NCBI GenBank assembly: GCA_964035795.1
Contig: OZ038322.1
Coordinates: 10,370,038 to 10,434,037, forward strand
Direction: 5' to 3'
DNA length: 64,000 nucleotides
From: Pterobdella sp. o SKG-2022
Lineage: Eukaryota; Annelida; Clitellata; Hirudinida; Piscicolidae
This document shows positions 54,501-64,000 of the stretch, piece after piece. The stretch's first letter is position 1. Each line of letters begins with the position of its first letter. Position numbers and translations under genes: made by a program. The notes beneath the pieces are model-generated. The model was given only the letters and a program-made list of their open reading frames with translations. It was not told the DNA's origin and did not search any database.

Positions 54501-55586
54501 GTTGATTCTTATTAAAAGTGTAATTGTTTTTCTCTTCATTAAGCAGTTGATAGCAGAGCGCCTTTGAACTATGCGTAATAGGAGCTATAAAAATAACTAT
54601 TTATTATTATTATTATTGTTAGTCTTTTAGAGAGAATTTTTAAAATCAGATTTGTTCATAGGTGTTCTTGTTGGACTTTTACACATTCCTTTGGAGTTCT
54701 TTGAAGAAATGACTGATAGAGCCTAAACTCAAAGAGGATTAAATAAAATATCTCTAACAGTTTCAGTTAGCAAAAATAAAATGAAATTCTTTGTTGGATA
54801 GGAATGTGTCGCAACTTCTATGGAACAGTATAAAAAAATTTTTTTTATATCACTGAACAGCTTATAATATTGTTATTCTGTAAGAATCCAGGTTTAATCT
54901 TTAAAACTTGATGTAAAAGTACATTTTTTGAAAAAGATTTGTTCAAAAAGAGTATTTTTAATGAAAATTCCGCAGATAATTTTCCAAGTATCTAACTTTT
55001 TATAACTCAAAATAGAGCTATAGAATATAATTAGCTTCAATAAGCTTAACTTCATTTCAGATTAGTACCGAGCTTTATGTTACTAAAAAATTATTATCTA
55101 ATGTGTTGTATAACGTTAGGTTATTAAAACAAGCTTTTTATTATAATAGAAACAAACACTATGGTTTGTTGGGAAAACTTAATACACGAGGCTTTTCGTA
55201 AGAGTATCTTACATTATATTGACTTTATATTACAAAATTAACTTTTCTAGTTATGACAGAATTATTCATAGTATTTAGGCGGTTTAGATCATTAATATTA
55301 TATCCATCTATCATTGTTTTCCTTTATCACTTAGAAGTCTCGAATTATGAAAAAATTGATATTCATTTTAGAATATTTTGAAATTCAAAACCATTTAAAC
55401 TTTTTTTATACCGAGTTATATTCGAGAGAGAGACTTCAAAAACTATCTTAGATAAAAATCTAAGTTTAACGACTGAATTTTCATACAAAATTCCATCCTT
55501 TCACTAGTTATTTCGATTCATTAGCTATTGTGAAACTAAAAAGCTGTTCTTTGAGATGAAAAATATTCATTTAATGCTATTTACAG
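51541..55586. other. AT-rich intergenic stretch
   Basis: About 4 kb with no supported exon. A short inverted pair ACCCTCAT/ATGAGGGT occurs at 52499-52536 and a TTA-type run near 54601. A 35-bp foldback-family fragment lies at 55178-55212 (AATACACGAGGCTTTTCGTA). Confidence 0.4.
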
Positions 55587-55692
55587 ATTGGTTGAAGGAA
55601 GACAATGGGATTCATTTGATTCCATTGAAAACAGTGCTCAGAAACAGAAAACCATTGAAGAGTTCCCAATTTTAAATGTTGATGAGATTTAA
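55587..55692 (+). other. Possible 3'-terminal exon of an unidentified gene
   Basis: TATTTACAG acceptor followed by an open frame LVEGRQWDSFDSIENSAQ ending in TAA at 55692, with a canonical AATAAA at 55801-55806. A second frame gives a shorter reading (WLKEDNGIHLIPLKTVLRN then stop) whose phase would fit the luqin-like donor. No upstream partner can be shown, so the parent gene is unknown. Confidence 0.3.
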
Positions 55693-56581
55693 AAGCCAAC
55701 TATTGAAAACATCGTTCGTTGTTTAATTATTTATTGTTCCCTGATGTTTTGTAACTTATGGAGCATTGATGTCGTTGCTAATAGTTGTGAACCAGGTTTC
55801 AATAAATCCACATATTGTTCTTTTTCCAAACGATTTTTGTGATATTCAATAATAAACCTAGTTCAATTTTTGTGAATTATACAATATCTATATAAAAATT
55901 ATTTCATTTCGAATTAATGTTTTTTAAATATAAACTAGTACAAAAAGCGTTTTATTGAGTGAAATTATCTTTTCCTTATAAGGCCAAGTTTGAGTTGATT
56001 TTAAACTTACTAATCTAATTCATCGTAAACTTTAAAAACTTGATATTTTGATGAGAACGTATTGCTTAAAAACAATCAAAAAGGACGGCTTAACAAAGTT
56101 CGTAATGACAGATTATTAATAATGTATTGTGTGATAATGAGATTTCATCAAAACGAGGCTGGAGAAAAGATTTTGGTTTGAGGAATATAGTTTTCTCACT
56201 AAAATAAAGTCATTGCTTGTTTTCTTTTTGTTGTTTTTTTGTTTGTTTGTTTGTTTGTTTGTTTGTTTGTTTGTTTGTATACTTTGAAAACATCAAATTA
56301 TTTAAAAAATAATATAAAATAAAAATTTAATAAGCCGATAAATTTTGAAAAATTTAAGATTTTTATAACAAACTATACATAATAAAATCATAGAAAAAAA
56401 AGCATTTCAATAAAAATGAAAGTATAAAAAAACATAAACTCAGAAAAAAATGCACATGGAACCAGCATAGACAGCAACAGCGTAATAAGCCAAAGTTTTA
56501 AGCTATTTATCAACTTTCTTCGATTCATAATTTTGAAGAGAGTTTTGATAGTTTATCCAAACTGCAAGATGTACAATGGAG
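55693..56581. other. Intergenic with a small (GTTT)n run
   Basis: Contains the AATAAA at 55801 and a GTTT tetranucleotide run of about ten units at 56238-56278. No gene seen. Confidence 0.5.
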
Positions 56582-56654
56582 TCATTCATTTGTTTCGTGT
56601 GTGTACCATTTCTCCGACTCTTCCTTCATTTTTTGGGACCTTCTAAGCGGTGTC
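56582..56654 (-). other. Candidate alternative terminal exon of the W-[YF]-x-H protein
   Basis: CCCACAG acceptor, then a frame reading TPLRRSQKMKEESEKWYTHE and ending in TGA at 56584-56582. The KWYTH motif matches the motifs of the gene at 57399-61166. I found no donor in the exon at 58020-57399 with the right phase, so the connection, perhaps through alternative splicing or an unseen exon, is unproven. Confidence 0.4.
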
Positions 56655-57398
56655 CTGTGGGAAAAATTTATCGAATAAAAAGTAAATTGAAGATCTGATT
56701 AAAATTATTATTACCAAATAAAAAAGTAAACTTAAAATATATTGCAACTCCAATTTTTTCTAATTTTTTTGCTTAAGAAACGTAATATTACAACTATATT
56801 TAAATCCATATTAATCAAAAACTGAATTTGAAATAGTTTTCAATACATATCCCCATTTCTAAATGTTATGCTTAATGTATTGATATTTTAAGCGTATAAA
56901 GAAACTTAGTGATAAAGTTTAGTACAATGAAAATTTAAGTTGGTTAATTGTATATATAAAAATAATTGAAATAAAAGACTTTGTAGTAATGTAAAAAACT
57001 TATTAACCGCATGATTGAAGCAAAAGTCTAGAAATAATGTGATAAAATTATACAAAATGGTATACAAGTTTATTATAAAATTTTAATCAGACTTGATGAA
57101 TTAGAAAAATTTTGTTCTATCGTATTTGAAGCTATTCCAAATATTTATTGTTTAATACTAAACATTGAACCATATATAGAGTTAAAATAAAAAAGACTTA
57201 TATTGTCAGTACATCCATCCGGTTTTGAGGGATGAAATTTCACATATAATAATATAATAGCTTTCATCGTGTTAAAGCCCCATTTATGAACAGATTAAAA
57301 GTGCTTAAAAATTCAGCGTTGAAACAATAAAACATCAAAGGGAACCCAATTGAATACGTTAAAAAATTATTCCAGAAAATTTATGTTTCTAATATTAT

Positions 57399-60300
57399 TC
57401 ACATGTAAACGGTACTGAGTCTATCATTCAACTGTTGCATGGCAGGACTAGTCAAGAAATCGTTAAAACTGCGATCTACAATTTTTTTTTCATTCCCTTT
57501 ACAATTTGTCTCTTTGCCAAAAGCATTTTTATCGCTTGAAATATGAACAGACTCGTTTGTTTCTATTTCATTTTTTGGGAGATTTTTATTGAAAGAATTT
57601 GTATGATTTTTATTAGAGCTATGAGAATTTCTGGGACTGAAAGAATCGAAATCATTGTTTGTATCTAAGCCATAGAAATGCAGCTTAGAGGGACGTGTAT
57701 TATGAGTGCTTGCAAGATTGCTTGTTTGAGATGAATCGTTAGAGCTATGATACGAAAGACTTTGAGAAATGAGAGCTGAACTTTTAGAAATTTCATTGTT
57801 ATCTTTGCTGAGAAACTGCTGACGAGTATGATTTGTGTTGTCGCAGATTGACGTTTTGCTTGCCTCGGAAGTTTCTGTAACCACATTTGTTTTCTTCCCA
57901 TTTTCATTTGTATTAATATTAGAATTTTGTTTATTTTTTTGACTTGAATTATTACTAGTATTGTTGTTATTGCTTTCACAAGTGAACAACCAACTAATTG
58001 AGCTGTTGAACTCTCTGGACCTATATAATTATGAATCATAGAATCATTTTGAATAATATCTAATACAACATCACTCTTTAAAAAATTTAAAGAATAAACA
58101 TAGCTTTAATAATTGAAAATTTTCAGTAATGCTTTAATTAAATATTTGATAATATAATAACTTTCTAGCACTGGAAATAGTGGTACGACTGGCTGGTTCA
58201 GAATGTATCAAAGGGGAGATTGTGGTCGTTGAAGGAGTAGTGGAATTTTGTTTCACAGATGACGATAAAGGCGATTGTAACAAAGATTTATTTGATAATG
58301 GTGATGATGAAGAAGAGAATGTTTTTGTAGGCGTGTATACACTATCACCTGCATTCGAAACAATGGTCTCACCTGTGTTGAAGCAGATTTCACTATAATT
58401 ATATGAATAAAGTTTGTGAATTTATCATTCAACTCAAAACTAAAGTTGGAGAACATCATTTTAATCTGAGTTTATTTCAATTCCAAATTTTTTTCGTTAT
58501 TATCTAAAATATATTTGAATTCATTCAAAATGATTTTAAATTTTGATTCCTTTCTGTGATCTTAAAAACAACTATATTCTTTGGCAATTCATCTAATTAA
58601 CTTAAAAATTAACTGAATACCTGGAGCCGAGTGTTCGTGTTTGTACCATGAGTAAGAATCGCATAAAGGCAGTTTTGACCTGGCCTCGATACAAGCGCTT
58701 TTACGAGATTTCGGTCTGTGAATAACAATTTTTAAGCTTTATCAGATGTTTTTATCCCATTTTTCAAGGATTTTTTGAAATCCATAATTTGTTCAAATAT
58801 TTTTTTTTATTAATTGTTTATTTATTTTTATTTTATTTATATTTACTTTATTTATCTTATTTTTGATTGATTGATTAATTTATTTTTGTTTAAATAATAT
58901 ATTTTTTTGGTTTCTACAACCGCAATATTTTCATAACTTTATTCATAAAAATCGTTATTTTTGAACAATTCACATATTATTTTGTTATTATAATTGAGGA
59001 TCGACTTAAGTGTTTGTTTAGAATGTCGATTTTGTTTTCAGAAATAACTCTCAACTTACCAAGAATTCCTTACACTAGGTTACCAAGCCGATGAGGTTCG
59101 TGTGAAATATATAAATTCATTATTCACACTTCATTTAAATAAAAAACCGAGTATAACACTAAAATATTCAAACTATTTCTTCAAAAAACAACCACTGCAA
59201 AAGCTATAATTAATAGTAGAGATAAAACAGTCAGCGCAAAAAACAAAACATGATTTATATAACACAATATGTCATCACAAACAAAAATTGTGTAACTACT
59301 CACGGGTTAATGTTAGGAGGCAGAGGGTCGGGCACTCCAGGTCCATGCTTGTACCATTTGTGCTGGTCCATAGCTTCCATCTTCTGCTGTATTCTTCGGG
59401 CCTCTTCAGTCCCTCTACGACCGCCTATAAATGCGGTTGGTGCTTATTTATAAGGTAATATGATGATGGCTTATTATTATTTTTTGTAGAAGTAGTGTTA
59501 ATGGTAAGAGGAGTAGTATAAGGGGTATCATTGAGAGTAGCAGTTGTTATAGAAGTGGTTGTATAAAATTCATATCCGTTTGGTGTATTTGATAGAGGTT
59601 AATTGGATAAAATAATCGCTAGTTTCTGCTGAATTTATTCAAGCAATGACCTTTCACTAATGAATCCATAAATTTTGTCAAGCTCTTTTAACAAAACCAA
59701 TCCTTTACTTATAGGTAAGGCTTCACAAACGTTCGTTATTTCAAAGAGAGTTGAGTACTTAACTATTTATTACTTATCTGTTACCTTTAATGTATGAGTA
59801 AGGCTTTCCTATTTAGGTAGAAACACAACACACAAAAATCACAAAGGTATGGTTAGTTAATGATAGTTTGATTACCTTTTTTAAATTCTATAATTTGCTT
59901 TTTATGCATTGGTTTTTTTTAATGAATTTTGTTTAAATTATGGAAATTTTCAGAGATAAAACTATTTATAAGTTTCAGTAAAGCTGGAATATATATATAT
60001 AAATTCACTATATAAATGTTTGAATGAATCATTTAAAAACACAAATAACCTACCTAATCTACTTAAAAAACATACATCTACCTAATAACTTATCAAAATA
60101 GACCAAGTTATGGAGTAATTTGATAATTAATTCAAAACTCGTTTTGCTATATTTCAATGCCCCTTCGACAATAATGTAATAAAGTTTATGTAAGCATTAA
60201 AACTGGCTGTGACAACTTTGATAAGATATTGTTATTTAAACAGTCTCTTAAATAGAACTATGAAAACGTGAGAGTAAATAATATTGATGTCGTGCTACCA

Positions 60301-61166
60301 ATATAGTTTTCTATTTTAAACTTACTGATTTAAAAATAATTTTATCATTTAAACTTTTAATAAGAATATTTAACCGTACGAATTATCAAGTGCTTAACAA
60401 GTTTAAAAAGCCTAAATGGTAATCTAGTATTTACACTACATTGTCTAAACACAAAACATAATGGTAAAGACAAACTTAAGGGCCTCAGACTAGATGTTTG
60501 GTTAGTGCTTTTAGCATTTTTTCTGTTATGCAATGGATTTTTTAAAGATCGATCGGAATTTATAGTCGAAGTATTACCAGTTATTGTATAATGTTCGTCA
60601 CTAGATGTATTTAAAAAGTTATCATCATTATTCGTTCTTTTATCGCTTTTTTTTTTGATGTTTGTTAGATCTTTGTTATTGTTCTTTAAGTTTTTGTTTA
60701 AAGCAAGCGATAAAGAGTTTTTGGGCCGTTTATTATTGTTATTATATCTTGAACTTTTTATATTTTTATTATTATCCTCCTTTTGTTGTTTGTTTATTTC
60801 AACGTTGCTATAGTGAGAAGCATTATTAGGGTAGTCAATCATAGGCTCTTTAATATTGTCTGCATAATCACAGCTTGTATTGCTTTTTATGGCACTTTTT
60901 GACGCTCTTTTTAAATCTGTTCCATTACGTGTGCTCTCCTCACTTTTAATCATTTTTTTTTGAATATTCCCATTTAAACTTTTCAACCTATCGTCTCCGT
61001 TTTTAATTTGTTTAATGGGATGGTTATTAGCATCAGTATGAGGCACGTGAGAAAACCACTCATTTTCCGCACGGTTTTTGAGGGCATTTCTTCGGCACTC
61101 CTCACTGATGTAAGTGATGTGAGACCTCGGCGTGCATGGGGCTTTCATCGATATTGGACTCGACAT
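57399..61166 (-). CDS. Low-complexity protein with recurring W-[YF]-x-H motifs
   Basis: Five exons: 61166-60476, 59424-59304, 58715-58621, 58348-58162, 58020-57399; 1716 nt, 571 residues, all phases consistent. I do not recognise the family. Exon 1 begins MSSPISMKAPCTPRSHITYI and contains ECRRNALKNRAENEWFSHVP (W at residue 37), followed by a long Asn/Lys-rich stretch. Exon 2 reads GRRGTEEARRIQQKMEAMDQ and then HKWYKHGPG. Exon 3 contains IEARSKLPLCDSYSWYKHEH. Exon 4 is Ser/Thr-rich and exon 5 Asn/Ser-rich. Thus a basic, helix-like lead of 15-20 residues ending in W-[YF]-x-H occurs at least three times, each in its own exon, separated by disordered filler. Such spacing suggests a short linear binding motif, but the partner is unknown. 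The exon 1 donor (GTTTGT) is chosen by phase and is the weakest junction. Confidence 0.6.
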
Positions 61167-62626
61167 TGTATCTTAAATTTTTGCAATTTTTTTATTCAAT
61201 GTGTTTATTAAGCTTGTAAGCTCACTTCTGTTCACAGCTTGCTTACAAATCTGTGAAATTGTTAACGTGAGTTCATTATAATTCAAAGATTAAAAAATTC
61301 AAAAAAAGGGATTTTTAAAATTCGTGCATTTAATAAAGATATAAAAATAATATTTCAGAACAATAATATCCTATAGTAACTTCAGTACGAAAAATTTCTG
61401 CTAATTGTTTTTCAAAAACAATTTTTAGTACTTTTTTTAACTTTTAAAAATCTTTGCTGTTTCTCCTTCACAAATGTTCTTTCAATGGTGAACTTGTGTA
61501 TATTTGTTGGTTGTTACAAATTATCATGATTAAAAAGTGAAGTTTCAATGATATATATTAGGTTTACAGTTTATTGTGTATTATTATTCAGTTTAGTATG
61601 ATATTCAAAAAACGTTTTAGTTCCTGTTATATTGGGATTATATTTATTATACTATTAAATGTATATAAAGGTGTAGAATAACCTTTATGACTATTTAGTA
61701 TATATGAATTCCTAATAGCTTTATGTATTTTTAAAGTGTTATACATGCAGATACGTTTTATTTGCAGGAGTGACTACACCATGATTCATACATGCATTGT
61801 TCCAACAATACAACGATATCAACATGCAATCTTCAATAAGAAACTAACATCCTAAGTTCTCAACTGTATTTTATTTCAATTCAAAAGGCTAATTATTTTT
61901 TAAAATTCGATTTTAATGTTATGAACGTTTATAAAAAACTTTTTTTTATATTTATGATACCCTATATTAATTTATAATAAAATTACTTTGTCATTAAAAA
62001 ATTTGAATAAAATTATGACAAAAGTATGCTTAAAATACCTTTCAGATGCTAATGGAATAAACTAGTTTTAAGTCTGACAACTGAAAAGTTTCAAAGATTG
62101 AGTCACAGTATTGAAAACTCTTGCAAACAACTACGCAGGAATAAAGGATATTATATATTCAAATCCCCTCTCTTGTGGTAGTTCTTATTTTGTATAATAC
62201 TTTTATAGGTTGAAATATATAGTTTAAATTTAAGTTGAATTATTTGTTTTTTGAAATTATTAAATAAAGTATTTTTAAAGATTCGCTTTATAGATTTCTT
62301 GTTTCTAATTTTAGCAAAACGTTCTGAAAAAGTAAAAAGTACTTAAACAACTTTTGTTTCAATTTTTTATTGCAGTTTTCAGTTTTTAAACAAATTGATA
62401 CTAATTGAAAAGATTGTTCATAATCTATAAAAGATGAATCCATTTGATTTAATTTAAAATATTAAAGTTTATTAGTTGGAACATAAATAATTAAAACATC
62501 TATTAAATAATTAAACGATAAATTTTAAATTAAAAAATTTTTACAATGGAACTTATTTTAGTTCTTTGGACATTAAAACAAGTTCTTTTCTTTTTCCTGT
62601 TGAATTGACTATCGCCTTTTTTCACG
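61167..62626. other. Divergent intergenic region
   Basis: Lies between the starts of the W-[YF]-x-H gene (minus) and RPS26 (plus), so it should hold both promoters. A/T-rich; no exon seen. The last 50 bases are pyrimidine-rich (see the RPS26 leader). Confidence 0.45.
62581..62626 (+). promoter_or_regulatory. Pyrimidine-rich leader of RPS26 (TOP-like)
   Basis: CTTTTCTTTTTCCTG at 62585-62599 lies about 30 bases before the start codon, and another CCTTTTTTCAC precedes the ATG. Ribosomal protein mRNAs typically start with a terminal oligopyrimidine tract that places translation under TOR/LARP1 control. The exact transcription start is not known from sequence. Confidence 0.45.
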
Positions 62627-63345
62627 ATGGTAAAATTTTTTAAAATACTTGTTTTTATTATTTTTGATTATTAATTTTTAAATAAAAAGTAAAATGAGTT
62701 TTAATATATATTTTTAAAAACTTTGTTTTAGTCAAACGTAATAATATAACAAGTTTCGAAAGTGTGCTTAATCCTCGAAATCACTTCATTTAGACTAAGA
62801 AGCGAAGAAATAATGGAAGATCCAAAAAAGGACGTGGTCATACAAAACCTGTCAGATGCACCAACTGTGCTCGTTGTGTGCCAAAAGACAAGGCTATAAA
62901 GAAATTTGTGATCAGAAACATAGTGGAAGCTGCAGCTGTTAGAGATCTTGGAGAGGCTTCAGTTTATCAAAGTATGCTTACAATTTTGTTATATCTTGTA
63001 AAATAAATAATATTTTTTTTCAAAATGTAATTACTAAAATTGGAAGATTTATTAAAATACCAATAAACTGCAAGATTCTCATGTGATTATATTCAAAATG
63101 TTTCAATATAAACCTAATTTTCATAAAAAAATTTATTTTACAGCATATAACCTCCCTAAACTGTATGCCAAGCTTCATTATTGTGTCAGCTGTGCTATTC
63201 ACAGCAAGGTGGTTCGTAACAGGTTAAGGATTTTTTTAAAAATTTCATTTCATTATTTTATAATATTTTTTACATGGTTTTTAGATCTAGCGAAGCAAGA
63301 AAAGATAGGACACCACCAAGAATCAGACCAGGAGCTAGAGTATAA
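62627..63345 (+). CDS. RPS26: 40S ribosomal protein S26
   Basis: Four exons: 62627-62629, 62794-62971, 63144-63222, 63285-63345; 321 nt, 106 residues. The first coding exon holds only the ATG: CACGATG is followed at once by a GTAAAA donor, and the next exon starts [20 protein letters not shown]. The [17 protein letters not shown] block, [12 protein letters not shown], and [15 protein letters not shown] with the CxxC zinc ligands are typical eS26, as is the end RIRPGARV. eS26 sits at the mRNA exit channel of the small subunit. The protein is about nine residues shorter than human RPS26, because the Gln/Pro-rich tail is missing. An AATAAA at 63481 lies 136 bp after the stop. Confidence 0.96.
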
Positions 63346-63570
63346 AAATGTAGGGGCATTATTGCTTTTTATTATAAATTTTAATCAATATATGATATGT
63401 AGAATATAAAAAATTTCAAATTTTGACTTCATAATTTGCAGATTATGCCTGATTCAGTCATGTCATTGTAAAAGTTTCACAATAAAGCTGAAAAAATTTT
63501 TGAATTTCTTGATTATTTTATATAATTGTTGAAAGTTGAGCTGTATAAAAATTTTCAAAACGTAACAACA

Positions 63571-63600
63571 ATGTCGCAAACTAAAAATTTAAAACAATGA
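63571..63600 (+). promoter_or_regulatory. Nine-codon upstream ORF overlapping the SKI3 start
   Basis: ATG at 63571 encodes MSQTKNLKQ, and its TGA (63598-63600) overlaps the main ATG (63597-63599) as ATGA. If the mRNA 5' end lies upstream of 63571, this would favour termination-coupled reinitiation or reduce SKI3 translation. Whether the uORF is transcribed cannot be told. Confidence 0.3.
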
Positions 63601-64000
63601 ACAAGAATAGAGTATTAGCGTTGCTGAAAGAAGCCAATGAAGATTTGACAGAAGGCTTAACCGAGTTCGGTGTAAAAGCTTGTCGTGTAGGTTTTCATGA
63701 TTTTGCCAGAATTTTGAACATTTCAATCATACAATTGAACAAAGTTTAGAAGATAGTTGAACTAGAAGGTCCTACGTACCTTGGCTTTGTGTTGAATGCG
63801 TCCGTTGATATGCACAATGGAAACTACGATCGTGCCTTAGTTTATTTCAAGAAAGCCATTGCAAAAAACCGGGATTTACCAGCTGCATGGCTTGTTGGCT
63901 TCATTTTTTCCATAATAATTGAATTTTAACTTCATTTTATAAACGTTTTATAGGGACTTGAGGCTTTGTTCGAAGTTTTTACTAAAGAACTTACTTATGA
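63597..64000 (+). CDS. SKIC3: SKI3 / TTC37 (superkiller complex TPR subunit), N-terminal part
   Basis: Three exons seen: 63597-63686, 63750-63893, 63954 to the edge, 93 residues. The sequence begins MNKNRVLALLKEANEDLTEG and forms a first TPR, YLGFVLNASVDMHNGNYDRA then LVYFKKAIAKNRDLPAAW, followed across the intron by LGLEALFEVFTKEL. This matches the SKI3 N-terminus (AWxGLAxLYE after the first TPR pair). SKI3 is the TPR scaffold of the Ski complex, which feeds RNA to the cytoplasmic exosome for 3'-5' decay. It starts only 251 bp after the RPS26 stop. The gene continues beyond the window. Another TPR protein remains possible with so little sequence. Confidence 0.7.

Noticed and set aside
58180..58398. 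Plus-strand 72-codon acidic ORF
   Set aside because: It is the antisense of exon 4 of the W-[YF]-x-H gene, whose Ser/Thr-rich minus-strand reading is phase-consistent with its neighbours.
59480..59620. Open Thr/Asn-rich minus-strand stretch just upstream of exon 2 of the W-[YF]-x-H gene
   Set aside because: It runs into an in-frame TAG at the exon 2 acceptor and has no donor, so it is treated as intron, though its composition is coding-like.

Overview
The window is very AT-rich, intron-containing nuclear DNA of an animal. The genes are split by short GT-AG introns, mostly 50-200 bp, and encode standard metazoan proteins: an FKBP52-type co-chaperone, EMC10, COX17, a RUN-domain RUFY protein, CSTF3, a sphingolipid desaturase, RPS26 and SKI3. 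One gene encodes a single-copy luqin-like neuropeptide precursor (WKPSGRW-amide), which points to a protostome, perhaps a spiralian. This placement is an inference; nothing here fixes the species. Exons were joined by hand. In every complete multi-exon model the splice phases agree and the summed CDS length is a multiple of three, which is the main support for the models.

Layout. 1-2231 (-): 5' part of a RasGEF (CDC25-homology) protein running off the left edge. 4626-4698 (+): tRNA-Lys(CTT). 5419-9085: repeat-rich block with a decayed Penelope-type GIY-YIG remnant, a long perfect foldback, a second hairpin, a ~490-bp ACAAT satellite and one copy of a ~300-bp dispersed repeat. 9562-11444 (+): FKBP52/59. 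12521-15808 (+): ten-exon coiled-coil protein, possibly IHO1-like. 17248-18190 (-): EMC10. 18758-19231 (-): COX17-like. 19232-28453: long gene desert. 28454-36273 (+): secreted protein with two discoidin domains and an F-type-lectin-like domain. 37554-41300 (+): RUFY-like protein without a FYVE domain. 41974-44356 (+): CSTF3. 44870-46140 (-): sphingolipid delta-4 desaturase, convergent with CSTF3. 49580-49954 (+): luqin-like precursor. 51001-51355: second copy of the dispersed repeat. 57399-61166 (-): low-complexity protein with recurring W-[YF]-x-H motifs. 62627-63345 (+): RPS26. 63597 to the right edge (+): SKI3/TTC37 N-terminus.

Most genes are unrelated housekeeping neighbours and there is no sign of operons. 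EMC10 and COX17 lie in tandem 567 bp apart. RPS26 and SKI3 are separated by only 251 bp. The least expected content is the discoidin-discoidin-lectin protein, the W-[YF]-x-H repeat protein, the luqin-like precursor and the family of foldback elements with matching half-copies across the window.
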